A stretch of DNA of 64,000 bases, taken from NCBI RefSeq assembly GCF_900608595.1, contig NZ_UWYY01000023.1:1-64000 (forward strand). Direction: 5' to 3'. The notes beneath the pieces were generated by a model. The model was given only the letters and a program-made list of their open reading frames with translations. It did not search any database and was not told the DNA's origin. Numbering within the stretch: position 1 is the first letter of the stretch; each line of letters begins with the position of its first letter. The position numbers and the translations under genes were made by a program. This DNA comes from Promicromonospora panici. Its GTDB lineage: Bacteria; Actinomycetota; Actinomycetes; Actinomycetales; Cellulomonadaceae. Of the stretch, positions 42,360-51,645 are shown piece by piece.

Positions 42360-43127
42360 TCAGTGCATGTAGAGGCCGCCGTCGACGTTGAGCGTCTGGC
42401 CGGTGATGTACCCGGACTCCTGGCCCACCAGGAAGCTGATGGCCGCGGCGATGTCGTCCGGGGTGCCGACCCGGTCGACGACGAGCTCCGCCACGAGCTC
42501 GGCCTTGCGCTCGTCGCTCAGCTTGCCGCCCATGATGTCGGTGTCGATCGGTCCCGGGGCGATCGCGTTGGCAGTGATCCCGTGCCGGCCGAGCTCTCGG
42601 GCCAGCGCGCGGGCGAGGCCGATGACGCCGGCCTTCGACACCGAGTAGGGCGTCCGGCTGTACGTCCCGCCCCCGCGCTGGGCCGATACCGAGGAGACGC
42701 ACACGACCCGCCCGACCCCGGCGCGGATCATCGCGGGCACGACCGCCTGGGTCACGTGGTGGACGCCGTGGAGGTTGACGCGCAGCACGCGCTCCCACTC
42801 GGCGTCGTCGAGCTCGAGGTACGGCGTCGGGGAGCTGACGCCCGCGATGTTCGCGAGCGCGACGACCGGCGGCAGCGCACCGGCCAGATCGTCCACCGCC
42901 GGGCGGACGGCGTCGGCGTCGCCGACGTCGACCCCGGCCCCGACGGCCTGCACGCCGTAGGTCCGGGTCAGCTCCTCGGCGAGGTCCTTGACCGCCGGGC
43001 CGTCGATGTCGAGCATGCCGACGGACCAGCCGTCCCGGGCCAGCCGGTGGGCGGCCGCACGGCCGATGCCCCGGCGTGACGCCGCGCCCGTGATGATCGC
43101 CGTTCGCTCGGCGGGAAATGCGTGCAT
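42360..43127 (-). CDS. short-chain dehydrogenase/reductase (probable polyol dehydrogenase)
   Basis: A 255-residue classical SDR. The cofactor motif ITGAASRRGIGRAA is near 12-25, with acidic LDID choosing NAD(H). ANIAG, Ser in CVSSVSAQ and the catalytic TPYSVSKAG Tyr/Lys pair follow, and the C-terminus ends TLNVDGGLYMH. In this operon it would oxidise a tetritol or related polyol to the ketose phosphorylated by the DAK fusion. The ATG has AGGAGAG upstream. It lies between the binding protein and the EryH-like gene. Confidence 0.82.
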   Translation of the reverse strand: MHAFPAERTAIITGAASRRGIGRAAAHRLARDGWSVGMLDIDGPAVKDLAEELTRTYGVQAVGAGVDVGDADAVRPAVDDLAGALPPVVALANIAGVSSPTPYLELDDAEWERVLRVNLHGVHHVTQAVVPAMIRAGVGRVVCVSSVSAQRGGGTYSRTPYSVSKAGVIGLARALARELGRHGITANAIAPGPIDTDIMGGKLSDERKAELVAELVVDRVGTPDDIAAAISFLVGQESGYITGQTLNVDGGLYMH

Positions 43128-43159
43128 CGTGTGCTCTCCTGTCGGTAGGTGTGGCGAAC

Positions 43160-44587
43160 TCAGTAGGCGTAGTCGACGCCGCGCTGCCAGTCGGAGAACG
43201 CCCAGTCGTCCCGCGACACCTTCGCTCCGGCGCCGCTGGCCTTGTCGATCGCCTGGTCGAGGTTCTTGTCGAAGGTGGCACTGAGCTTGACGAGCTCTCC
43301 CTTAAGGTCGGTGACGTCGCCGCCCAGGTAGCCCTGGATGATGTCGCCGAGGTGGGGCGCCACGGGAGTGATGAGTGCGAGCGCTTCGTTCGCCGCGCCG
43401 TTGCGCACCTGCGGCTGCGGGGCCCGGAAGACCCGCTTCTTGAAGTCCTCGACCAGCCAGGCGTACGGCTCGATGACGTCGGCGTCGGCCACCGTGTCGA
43501 GGTTCAGCGGCGGCTGGTCCATCGCCTCGGCGAGGACCGCCTGGTAGTCGTCCTGGGTGAACGACTCGAGCAGCTTGTTGACGTCGTCGGCGTGCGGCGT
43601 GTTGCCGGCGACGAACCAGGTGGGTGCGGGCGCGCCGCGGGTTATGACGAGGTCCTCGCCCTCGGGGGTGAGCTCGCCCGCGGTCGCCATCTTGGGCAGG
43701 TGCGCCTCGTTGAGCGCCCGGACGCCGCCCGGCGCCCAGGGGCCGTCGATGGCGAAGCCGACGTTGCCCGCCGCCCAGCGCCCGCGCGCGTCGGGGATCT
43801 GGAAGGAGTTCGTGCCGGGCAGGAGCCAGCCGTTGTCCGAGATCTCCTTGAGCAGCTCGATGGCGTTGACGTAGGTGTCGTCGTCGTAGGCGTACTCGCC
43901 GGTGTCGTACCGCAGCCCCTGCCAGCCGGGGAAGCCCGCGGCCTGGGCCAGGTCGTCGACCTGGTCCCGGATCCGCTCGCTCGCCCCGAGAGCCAGGGTC
44001 ATCGGCGCGAACTGTCCGTCGTCCGCGATGGACTGGAGGGCCGCACGCAGCTCGTCGTAGCTCCGCGGCGGCTCGAAGCCGACGGACCCGGCGATCTCGG
44101 AGTTGTACCAGGTGCAGGCCCAGTACTGGCGGTCGGACAGGGACGGCAGGCCGTACACCACGCCGTCGAGCATGCTGATGCCCTCGACGAGCGTTCCCTC
44201 GGGCAGGCGCCCCAGCGCCTCGTCCGACAGCTCGATCGGGCTGACCCAGCCGGAGTCGACCAGAGCCGGGAGCGGCAGGCCCATGATGTTGGAGTAGACG
44301 TCCGGAAGCTGCTTGGACTGGTTGGCAAGCTGGAGCGCCTCCAGCGCCCGGCCGGGCTCGTTGTACGAGTACTCGACGGCCACGCCGAGCCGCTCTGCCT
44401 GGGCGGCCGCCCAGGCCTTGTGCTGCTCCTGCAGACCGCCGAAGTGGTCCCACCAGCGGATGCCGGCTCCGGGTCCCGGGGCCGTGCTCGGGCCGGTGCA
44501 CGCTGCGAGCAGCCCGGCGAGCGCGCTCACCCCGACCCCACCGACGAACGTGCGACGCGATATCTGAAGCCGCGATATCTCTAGCAT
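43160..44587 (-). CDS. extracellular solute-binding lipoprotein (family 1)
   Basis: A 475-residue binding protein. The N-terminus combines a twin-arginine-like start (ISRRTFVGGVGVSALAGLLA) with a lipobox LLAAC, so it is a lipid-anchored and possibly Tat-exported binding protein. The mature part opens GIRWWDHFGG, as in CUT1 oligosaccharide receptors. AGAGGAG precedes the ATG. It follows its two permeases, MalF- and MalG-type, in the operon. The ligand is probably a xyloside- or fucoside-containing oligosaccharide given the GH39 and GH29 genes. Confidence 0.88.
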   Translation of the reverse strand: MLEISRLQISRRTFVGGVGVSALAGLLAACTGPSTAPGPGAGIRWWDHFGGLQEQHKAWAAAQAERLGVAVEYSYNEPGRALEALQLANQSKQLPDVYSNIMGLPLPALVDSGWVSPIELSDEALGRLPEGTLVEGISMLDGVVYGLPSLSDRQYWACTWYNSEIAGSVGFEPPRSYDELRAALQSIADDGQFAPMTLALGASERIRDQVDDLAQAAGFPGWQGLRYDTGEYAYDDDTYVNAIELLKEISDNGWLLPGTNSFQIPDARGRWAAGNVGFAIDGPWAPGGVRALNEAHLPKMATAGELTPEGEDLVITRGAPAPTWFVAGNTPHADDVNKLLESFTQDDYQAVLAEAMDQPPLNLDTVADADVIEPYAWLVEDFKKRVFRAPQPQVRNGAANEALALITPVAPHLGDIIQGYLGGDVTDLKGELVKLSATFDKNLDQAIDKASGAGAKVSRDDWAFSDWQRGVDYAY

Positions 44588-44642
44588 TGCAGTCTCCTCT
44601 TTGAGAACTCTTTGAGAACGACGATCCAGATCGCCGTGCGGC

Positions 44643-45563
44643 CTACGCCTTGACGGCGCCGGCGATGCCTTCGACGAAGTACTTCTGCATGAACACGAAC
44701 AGGACGACGACCGGCAGGATCGAGATCACGCCGGCGGCCGCCATACCGGCCCAGTCGGTCGAGTTCTCCCCCACGAACGCCTGCATCCCGACGCTGACCG
44801 TGCGCAGGGCTGGGTTGGTGGACGAGAAGACCAGGGGCAGGAAGAACGCGTTCCAGGTGGCCAGGAACGTCAGGATCCCGACGGTGGCGGTGACGGGCGT
44901 GGACAGCGGGAGCATGATCCGCAGGAACACCCGCAGGAAGCCGGCCCCGTCGACGATGGCGGCCTCCTCGAGGTCGGCGGGCATCCTGCGGAAGTAGCCG
45001 GCGTAGATGAGGATCGCCGCGACGTTGGACGCCCCGCCCAGGGCGAGGATCATGCCGGCCAGGGAGTTGAGCAGCCCGAGCTCCAGCGAGACCTTGACGA
45101 TCGGGATGATCGTGTACCCGGTCGGCACGAACAGGGTGGCGACGAAGATCCCGATGATCAGCCGCGAGCCCGGGAACCGGTACCGCCCGACGACATACCC
45201 GGCCAGCGCGCACCGCACGACGACGATGGCCGTCGTCACCACCGTCACGATCACGGTGTTGAGCAGGTACTGCCCGAACTGGCCGGCGGTCCACGCGCGG
45301 CCGTAGTTCTCCCACCGGAGCGCCTCGGGGATCAGGTTCAGGCCGCCCTGGAAGATCTCGCCCGAGCTCTTCAGCGACGCGGACACCATCCAGAGGAACG
45401 GGAAGACCCAGAGGAACGCGAGCGCGGCGAGGATGAGGGCGACGAGCCACCAGCCGCGACGCCGGGGCCGGTGGGACATGGCTTTCGGGCGGCGGTCGGC
45501 GCTCTCCCGGGTCTCGTCTCCGGTCCGCGAGTCGTTGCCGCGCCGTGCGGCGAGAGTGCTCAT
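44643..45563 (-). CDS. carbohydrate ABC transporter permease (MalG type)
   Basis: A 306-residue permease with a long charged cytoplasmic N-terminus (about 35 residues) followed by six helices starting WWLVALILAALAFLWVFP. The ATPase-contact loop reads DLEEAAIVDGAGFLRVFLRI. The start at 45563 overlaps the MalF-type stop by 4 bases. No ATPase subunit is nearby, so a shared one is likely used. Confidence 0.9.
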   Translation of the reverse strand: MSTLAARRGNDSRTGDETRESADRRPKAMSHRPRRRGWWLVALILAALAFLWVFPFLWMVSASLKSSGEIFQGGLNLIPEALRWENYGRAWTAGQFGQYLLNTVIVTVVTTAIVVVRCALAGYVVGRYRFPGSRLIIGIFVATLFVPTGYTIIPIVKVSLELGLLNSLAGMILALGGASNVAAILIYAGYFRRMPADLEEAAIVDGAGFLRVFLRIMLPLSTPVTATVGILTFLATWNAFFLPLVFSSTNPALRTVSVGMQAFVGENSTDWAGMAAAGVISILPVVVLFVFMQKYFVEGIAGAVKA

Positions 45564-46546
45564 GCTCGTCCCTTCCCTGTCCGCCGCACGATCTGCGCCC
45601 CGACCTGCCGCTCGATCTGCGACTCGGTCCGCTCGGACTCGCTCCGTTGCGACTGGATCCGCTGTGAGGTGAGCGTCGCCCACGCCTGCAGGGCGACGAC
45701 GACGAGCACGAGCACGCCGAACAGCACCGCGGCCGCGGAGGCGAAGCCGAGCTGCGGGATCGAGGCCGCGAACGCCCACCGGTAGATGTAGATCTCGATG
45801 ATCTCGGTGCTGTAGAACGGGCCGCCCGCCGTCATCGTCTGCATGAGGTCGAAGGCGTGGAAGCAGTCCTCGATGGTCAGCACCGTGATGATCAGCAGGA
45901 ACGGCAGCAGCATCGGGAGGGTGATGTGCCGGAAGATGCGCACGCCGCCGGCGCCGTCGACCCGGGCCGCGTCATAGACGTCCTGCGGGATCGTCTGGAG
46001 CGCGGCCAGCCAGTAGATCATCGTGATGCCGAAGAACTTCCACACGTAGACCAGCGCGGTGGTCACAAGTGCCGTACCGGACTCGCCGAGCAGGTCGACC
46101 GGCGGCAGGCCGAACAGCCCGACCACCGCGGCGACGGGACCCGCCGCGGGGTCGAGGATGAACCGCATGACGACGCCGATGATCGCCGTCGTGGTCACGA
46201 CCGGCAGGAAGTAGACGGTGCGGAAGAACTTGGTGAACGGCAGCTTCGGGGAGTTCAGCAGGATCGCGAGGAAGAACGCCCCGAAGATGCGCAGCGGGGC
46301 GACGACCAGCATAAACAGCAGGGTGATGCGGACCGAGGACCAGAACAGCGGGTCGGCCAGGACCGCCTGGTAGTTGCTGATCCCCACGAACCGCTGTTCG
46401 GAGCTGAAGCCGTTCCACTCGACCAGCGAGTACCAGTAGCTCGCGACGATCGGGTAGATCGTGTAGACGCCGTACAGGATGAACGTGGGCATCAGGAACG
46501 CGTAGATCCAGAGGTTGCGGCGTCGTTGCCGCGACTGGGTCGCCAT
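45560..46546 (-). CDS. carbohydrate ABC transporter permease (MalF type)
   Basis: A 328-residue permease. The N-terminal RQRRRNLWIYAFLMPTFILY enters the first helix and the EAA loop is DVYDAARVDGAGGVRIFRHI. The C-terminal tail after the last helix is unusually rich in Arg, Ser, Glu and Gln (RIQSQRSESERTESQIERQ), a charged stretch not needed in most MalF proteins. The start is two bases behind the aldo/keto reductase stop. Confidence 0.88.
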   Translation of the reverse strand: MATQSRQRRRNLWIYAFLMPTFILYGVYTIYPIVASYWYSLVEWNGFSSEQRFVGISNYQAVLADPLFWSSVRITLLFMLVVAPLRIFGAFFLAILLNSPKLPFTKFFRTVYFLPVVTTTAIIGVVMRFILDPAAGPVAAVVGLFGLPPVDLLGESGTALVTTALVYVWKFFGITMIYWLAALQTIPQDVYDAARVDGAGGVRIFRHITLPMLLPFLLIITVLTIEDCFHAFDLMQTMTAGGPFYSTEIIEIYIYRWAFAASIPQLGFASAAAVLFGVLVLVVVALQAWATLTSQRIQSQRSESERTESQIERQVGAQIVRRTGKGRA

Positions 46547-46548
46547 GG

Positions 46549-47394
46549 TCAGCGGATCTGGCTGATCGAGAAGGTCCGCGGGTCGCCACCGATGCGGCGA
46601 CCGGTGCCCAGGGCGTTGATGGCGTCCACGTGCTCCTGGGTGAGCGCGACGCTCTCGAGCGACGCGTTGGCCAGCATTCGATGGCGCGATACCGACTTGG
46701 GGATCACCACGTGCCCCTTGTCGAGGTGCCACCGCAGGACCACCTGCGCGGGCGTCACGCCGAGCTCGTCGGCGACGGACGTGACGCTCGGGTGCACGAG
46801 GTCAGCCCCCTGGCCCAGCGGCGAGTACGCCTCGACGGCGATCCCGTACGCCCGGCACGCTGCGGCGACGTCGGCCTGCTGGAACGTGGGGTGCAGCTCG
46901 ATCTGGTTGATCGCAGGCATCTGGTCCGCGAACACGGCCAGCTCGTCGAGGTGTTCCACGAGGAAGTTCGACACGCCCACGGCCGTGACCCGGCCCTCGG
47001 CCCGGATCCGCTGCAGCGCGCGCCAGCTGTCCCGCCACAGCCCGGCGGACGGGTTGGGCCAGTGGATGAGGTAGAGGTCGAGAGCGTCAAGGCCCAGCCG
47101 CTCGCACGTCTCGTCGTACGCGCGCAGCGTCCGCTCGTACCCCTGGTCCCCGTTGCGGAGCTTGGAGGTGATGAACAGCTCGTCGCGCGGCAGGCCCGAT
47201 GCACGCACGGCGGCGCCGACGCCCCGCTCGTTCACGTAGGCGGCCGCCGTGTCGATGTGCCGGTAGCCGACCTCGAGCGCCTGCTCCACCACGGCCTGCG
47301 CCTCGTCCGCCGGCACCTGGAACACCCCGAGGCCCACCTGCGGGACGGCGGTGCCGTCCCGCAGGCTGACCGTGCGGGCGAACGACCCGGTCAC
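46549..47394 (-). CDS. aldo/keto reductase
   Basis: A 281-residue NADPH-dependent carbonyl reductase of the AKR superfamily, 2,5-diketo-D-gluconate-reductase type. The catalytic set is visible: Asp and Tyr in YRHIDTAAAYVNERGVG, Lys in FITSKLRNGDQG and His in LYLIHWPNP. The cofactor-phosphate loop is VIPKSVSRHRMLAN. A GTG start at 47394 overlaps the GH39 stop (GTGA). Within the operon it may interconvert a ketose or aldose and its polyol. Confidence 0.88.
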   Translation of the reverse strand: MTGSFARTVSLRDGTAVPQVGLGVFQVPADEAQAVVEQALEVGYRHIDTAAAYVNERGVGAAVRASGLPRDELFITSKLRNGDQGYERTLRAYDETCERLGLDALDLYLIHWPNPSAGLWRDSWRALQRIRAEGRVTAVGVSNFLVEHLDELAVFADQMPAINQIELHPTFQQADVAAACRAYGIAVEAYSPLGQGADLVHPSVTSVADELGVTPAQVVLRWHLDKGHVVIPKSVSRHRMLANASLESVALTQEHVDAINALGTGRRIGGDPRTFSISQIR

Positions 47395-49121
47395 CGGATC
47401 GGCTCCAGAACGAGCAGCGAGACCGACGGCAGCGGCAGGTCCACGGTCAGCTCCAGGGCCGACGACGACGCCTCGACGCGCCGCGCCGGTTCGAGCTCCT
47501 CGACGCCCTGACGGGCCTTGATCGCCGCGAGCTGCTCCTCGGTGGGCACCTGCGGGGAACCGGCCGCCACCCAGGCCGTGTGGGAGTTGCTGTGCTCGAC
47601 GTCGATCCGGTGATGGCTGAGCGTGTAGGCGTCCGCGTCGAGCCCGGTCACGTCGAGCGTGACGGCCGCCTCGACGTCGTCGCGCTGGTACTGGTCGTCG
47701 GTGTGCCGCCACACGAGCACCGCGACGGTGCCCGACGCCGACCGCGAGGCGAGGGCATCGATCTCCTCCGGCATGCTGCGGCCCTCGGCCTGGTCGAGGA
47801 GCGTGACCGCGTGCGCGGCGTCCGAGAACGCGTCGATCCGCCGTTCGCCGAGCCGGCCGAGCAGCCGGTAGGCGTTCAGGAGCGGCTTCTCGATGCCGCC
47901 CGCCGTGAGGAACGACCGCGTCCCCTCGAAGTACCGCTCCCCCTCGAAGTAGAAGCTCCAGGAGGTGGCCTGCTCGACCTGGACGGCCTCGGTCTCGTTG
48001 AGATCGAGGATCTTCTTCATCAGCTTGACCTGGAACACCGGGTAGTACTCGGTGTTCTGGAACTGGAAGTTGGCGTTGTCGTACACGCTGTAGTGGGCCG
48101 GGACGCCCGCGTCGCACTCGTCGACGATCGCGGGCAGCCCGCGGTACTCGTCGAACTCCGCGATCACCCGGAGCATCCGGCGGATCTCGAAAAGCATCTT
48201 GTGCGCCGACGGGTTCTGCCGCTCCGGCGCCACGCCCCCCGTGGGGCCGTAGACGCGCCATGGCGTGAACGCCGAACCCTTGGTGTGGAACGAGACGAAG
48301 TCGATCGGGTCCCGCTGGTCGCGCGTGTGCTGGAGGAAGCCGCGCAGGAAGTCGACACCGCCGCCCGTCACGGCCGGCCCACCCACCTTGGCGCCCGGCA
48401 GCACGCCGCGGACCGCCTGCGCCGTGACCGAGTAGAGCTCGTAGAACTCCTCGGGCGTGCCGCGCCAGTAGAAGATGTCCGGCTCGTTCCACAGCTCCCA
48501 GAGCCAGCTGCTCACCTCCTGCTCGCCGTACCGCTCGAGACAGTGCTGCGCGTGGGCCGCGACGAGCTCACCCCAGCGGGCGTAGTCCCGGGGCGGATAG
48601 GACCAGGCACCGGCCTCGTAGTTGCTGTACACGGTGGGGCTCGGCACCACCTCGAGCTCCGCCGCGGCGTCGGGCAGCAGGTCACGGGGCGTGAAGGCCA
48701 GCTCGACGAGCACGTGGTGCCCCGCCTCGACGATCGCGTCGTACGCCTGGTCGACGATCGTGAAGTCGTAGCTCGGGACGCCGTCCGCATCCTCGTGGTA
48801 GACGTTCCCGTTGCCCCAGTGCGGAATGCCGAAACCGGACCCGGAGCAGAACACGTAGTGCGGACGCACGTGGAAGCCGCGGTCCGTCAGCTCGCCGAAG
48901 CTCTCCAGCAGCCGGCGGCCGGTCGAGGTGTAGGTCCAGTTGATCTCGTCGTAGCCGATGCTCTCCCAGATCCGGGCCAGGGCTCCCCGGTCGGACCCGG
49001 CGTCCACACGGACGCGGGCCTGCCGCACGTGCGGCGCGCTCGGGTCGCTGGGTGCCGAGCGGGGAAAAGCCGCGTCGACGCTGATACCAGGGTTCAAGTT
49101 CACGCTCGAGCGCACGTTCAC
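47391..49121 (-). CDS. GH39 family glycosidase (beta-xylosidase-like)
   Basis: A 576-residue clan GH-A glycosidase without a signal peptide. The acid/base Glu lies in LWELWNEPDIFYW (about residue 212) and the nucleophile Glu in AIVDECDAGVP (about 335). A C-terminal beta domain follows from about 420. GH39 contains beta-xylosidases and alpha-L-iduronidases, and the context favours an oligosaccharide taken up by the neighbouring ABC system. The GTG start at 49121 has AGAGG upstream. First gene of the 13-ORF operon, divergent from the GntR regulator. Confidence 0.87.
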   Translation of the reverse strand: MNVRSSVNLNPGISVDAAFPRSAPSDPSAPHVRQARVRVDAGSDRGALARIWESIGYDEINWTYTSTGRRLLESFGELTDRGFHVRPHYVFCSGSGFGIPHWGNGNVYHEDADGVPSYDFTIVDQAYDAIVEAGHHVLVELAFTPRDLLPDAAAELEVVPSPTVYSNYEAGAWSYPPRDYARWGELVAAHAQHCLERYGEQEVSSWLWELWNEPDIFYWRGTPEEFYELYSVTAQAVRGVLPGAKVGGPAVTGGGVDFLRGFLQHTRDQRDPIDFVSFHTKGSAFTPWRVYGPTGGVAPERQNPSAHKMLFEIRRMLRVIAEFDEYRGLPAIVDECDAGVPAHYSVYDNANFQFQNTEYYPVFQVKLMKKILDLNETEAVQVEQATSWSFYFEGERYFEGTRSFLTAGGIEKPLLNAYRLLGRLGERRIDAFSDAAHAVTLLDQAEGRSMPEEIDALASRSASGTVAVLVWRHTDDQYQRDDVEAAVTLDVTGLDADAYTLSHHRIDVEHSNSHTAWVAAGSPQVPTEEQLAAIKARQGVEELEPARRVEASSSALELTVDLPLPSVSLLVLEPIR

Positions 49122-49207
49122 CCACGCCTCTCAGGTTCACGGTGGCCGCAAGGCCAGGCCGTCATCGTCGACGACCGGTTACCGACGCTAGGGCGGGCTG
49201 CGGTAGA

Positions 49208-49217
49208 TTGTCAACAA
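49208..49217. promoter_or_regulatory. short FadR/GntR-type operator candidate
   Basis: TTGTCAACAA, a symmetric TTGT-N2-ACAA element, lies in an A/T-rich stretch between the divergent GH39 and GntR genes. This fits the TnGTnnnACnA-like sites of FadR-subfamily regulators. Confidence 0.45.
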
Positions 49218-49317
49218 CTAACAGTCAGCAAACTATTCAGGTGGACCTGCCGCCATGTGCCAGCCCGGCGCGGACGACCGATGGAACGATAGAGACGTGA
49301 CGACAGGAGACCGACAG

Positions 49318-50007
49318 ATGAACCCGCTCGGGACCGCACCACGGCCCACCCTCGCCGACTACGTGGTGGGCGTGATCCGGGAGGAGATCGCCACGGGAAA
49401 GCTCCGCCCGGGTGAGCACCTGCGCGAGGCCGAGCTCGCGGTCGCGCTCGACGTGAGCCGCGGACCGATCCGCGAGGCGTTCGCCATCCTCGAGGCGGAG
49501 GGCCAGGTGCAGATCCGCCGGCACCGCGGGGCATTCGTGAGCGTCCTGACCCAGAAGGACGTCGACGAGGTACACAGCCTGCGCGCCGCCATCGAGGCGC
49601 TCGCGGCGGAACGGGCGGCCACGAGGCTGACCAGCGAGCACTTCGCCGAGATGGACCGCATCCTGCAGGCCATGCGGGCTACCTCAGGATCCATCGAACC
49701 GCAGGAGGCGGTCCGCCTGGACCTCGCCTTCCACGACGTCATCTACGACGCCGCCGACCACGCCCGGCTGCGCCGGGTCTGGACCTCGATCCGCAGCCAG
49801 GTGGCGTTCTTCCTGCACACCCGCAACACCAACTTCCCGGACTTCCCCACGGTCGGGTACGCCGAGCACCAGGAGCTCCGAACGGTGCTCAGTGAGGGCG
49901 ATCCCGCGCGTGCCCGCACCGCGGTCGAGGAGCACATGGCAGGTTCCTACACGCGGCTGCGCCAGCTGAAGCTGCCCTCGGATGCGAGCAGCAGCGTCGA
50001 AGCCTGA
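49318..50007 (+). CDS. GntR family regulator, FadR/FCD subfamily
   Basis: A 229-residue regulator. The winged helix (about 10-75) includes LRPGEHLREAELAVALDVSR and GPIREAFAILEAEGQVQI. The all-helical FCD ligand domain follows, with LDLAFHDVIYDAA, EHQELRTVL and EEHMAGSYTRL holding the usual Asp/His metal and acid-binding residues. Start 49318 has AGGAGA upstream. It is divergent from the GH39-led operon, so it probably controls that operon in response to a sugar acid or phosphate. Confidence 0.9.
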   Translation: MNPLGTAPRPTLADYVVGVIREEIATGKLRPGEHLREAELAVALDVSRGPIREAFAILEAEGQVQIRRHRGAFVSVLTQKDVDEVHSLRAAIEALAAERAATRLTSEHFAEMDRILQAMRATSGSIEPQEAVRLDLAFHDVIYDAADHARLRRVWTSIRSQVAFFLHTRNTNFPDFPTVGYAEHQELRTVLSEGDPARARTAVEEHMAGSYTRLRQLKLPSDASSSVEA

Positions 50008-50221
50008 CGCCGGGTGGGCGTTGCTGTGGGTCATCAGGCACTCCGGCCTGGTCAGAAGGGCGCAACCTGCTGTCACGCTCCCACTGATCTCTCGGAGCAA
50101 TCGACGAATGCAAAAGTGCTTCACTGGCCGAAGGCGAAATACTTCTCCGTGTGACTTCTGAGACCCACGGCGACAGCGCCCGGTCTACTACGATCGCCTC
50201 CAGGACCCACGGGAGGCTCGG

Positions 50222-51013
50222 GTGGCTCGGATCCTGCTGACCGGCGCGACGAGTGGCATCGGCCTGGCGGCCGCAGTCCGCCTCGCAAAGAGCCCTCACG
50301 ACATCGTCCTGCACGGGCCCGAGCTCGACGGTGACGCCGCGGCCGCCATTGCCACCGTGCGGAGTACCGCGCACCCGGGGACGACTGTCACCTACGAGCA
50401 TGCGGACTTCACGCGGCTGGACGATGTGCGGGCCCTCGCCGCGCGGATCCGATCCTCTTCCCTTGACGTCCTGATCAACAACGCCGCGATCCCCGGACCG
50501 CCCACGCGGACGCCTGGAGAGGCCGGGACGGATCTCACCTACCAGGTGAACTTCCTGGCGGGCGTCCTGCTGACCCACCTTCTCCTCCCCCGCCTGTCGG
50601 CGCGCGGCAGGATCGTGAACGTCGCATCGGCCACCCACTACTCGGCCTCGCTCGACGTGAACGACCTCGAGTTCCGCCGTCGCCCGTACTCGGCGTCGGC
50701 CGCCTACGCGCAGTCGAAGCTCGCGATCGTCACCTATTCGAACTGGCTGGCGTCCCGCGTCGAGACAGTGGTGATGAGCCTCCACCCGGGTGTGGTCTCC
50801 ACGGATCTGCTTCACACGATGTTCTCGGTCGGCGGCGTGCCCGCCTCGGTCGGCGGCGAGAACCTCGCCTCCGCCGTGAGCGTGGGCCTGCCGACCGGGA
50901 CCTACCTGGACGAGACGACGCCGAGCCCGCCGTCGGCCGAGTCCCTCGATCGCGACGCGCAGCGTGTGCTCGTCGCGGACACCGAGCGGCGTCTGGCTAC
51001 GCCGCTCCCCTGA
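50222..51013 (+). CDS. short-chain dehydrogenase/reductase
   Basis: A 263-residue SDR related to retinol-dehydrogenase/WWOX-like reductases. LLTGATSGIGLAAA is at 5-18, INNAAIPGPP in the centre, and the Ser and Tyr/Lys of the active site lie in NVASATHYSA and AAYAQSKLAI. A GTG start at 50222 is preceded by GGGAGG. The substrate is unknown. It is followed 95 bases on by a SnoaL-like protein in the same direction. Confidence 0.82.
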   Translation: MARILLTGATSGIGLAAAVRLAKSPHDIVLHGPELDGDAAAAIATVRSTAHPGTTVTYEHADFTRLDDVRALAARIRSSSLDVLINNAAIPGPPTRTPGEAGTDLTYQVNFLAGVLLTHLLLPRLSARGRIVNVASATHYSASLDVNDLEFRRRPYSASAAYAQSKLAIVTYSNWLASRVETVVMSLHPGVVSTDLLHTMFSVGGVPASVGGENLASAVSVGLPTGTYLDETTPSPPSAESLDRDAQRVLVADTERRLATPLP

Positions 51014-51108
51014 ATACCCGTGCGGGGCAAGCACCACACCGCTGGGCGCGCCCGCCCGCACGTTCCCAGCACCAGACGCGTTCTTCGCACCAGACCTGGA
51101 GGCACCAG

Positions 51109-51522
51109 ATGGGTAACAGAGAGATCGTCGCGGCGGCGTTCGACGACTGGGCGGATGGCAACGCCCATGTCAGCCGGATCTTCGCCGAGGACATGACGTG
51201 GGAGATCACGGGCCGTTCGGCCGCCGCCGGCCGCTACCCGACCCGGCAGGCCTTCGCCGACGCGGTGCTCACCCCCTTCGCACGACGGTTCAGCGGCGAC
51301 GACCCGTTCCGGCCGGTCCAGATCCGGGGCATCCACGCGGACGAGACGACCGGGACGGTCGTGGTCCTCTGGGACGGGCGCGGCACCACCACGGCCGGCA
51401 CGACGTATGAGAACACCTACGCCTGGATCATGCGCCTACGTGACGGCCTCGTCGTGGATGGCACCGCGCTCTACGACAGCATCGCGTTCGACGAGCTCTG
51501 GACCGGCATCGAGCCGACCTGA
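51109..51522 (+). CDS. nuclear transport factor 2 / SnoaL-like fold protein
   Basis: A 137-residue cone-shaped alpha+beta barrel protein. The family's start (IVAAAFDDWADGN) is followed by a FAEDMTWEITGRS strand, a FADAVLTPFARRF helix and a strand-rich end. Members are small isomerases, cyclases or binding proteins; no catalytic assignment is possible here. The ATG at 51109 has GGAGG upstream (TGGAGGCACCAG). Confidence 0.75.
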   Translation: MGNREIVAAAFDDWADGNAHVSRIFAEDMTWEITGRSAAAGRYPTRQAFADAVLTPFARRFSGDDPFRPVQIRGIHADETTGTVVVLWDGRGTTTAGTTYENTYAWIMRLRDGLVVDGTALYDSIAFDELWTGIEPT

Positions 51523-51608
51523 CCGAGTTCATCTACGGCAGTCACCGCGCCGGGATGTCCAGCATCTACGGCGTCGAGGTGTCGCAGACCGTGGGCGGCG
51601 GTCTGCGG

Positions 51609-51624
51609 GCGCGCTGCGGCGCGC
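51609..51624. terminator. GC-rich hairpin between convergent genes
   Basis: GCGCGC-TGCG-GCGCGC forms a 6-bp stem with a tight tetraloop between the SnoaL-like gene and the small acidic protein. There is no U tract. Confidence 0.35.
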
Positions 51625-51645
51625 GGCCCTGTCGTACGCGCGACA

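Noticed and set aside
41311..43281. 656-codon minus-strand frame spanning the isomerase, TIM and SDR genes
   Set aside because: It runs out of frame through three well-supported genes that have their own ribosome sites.
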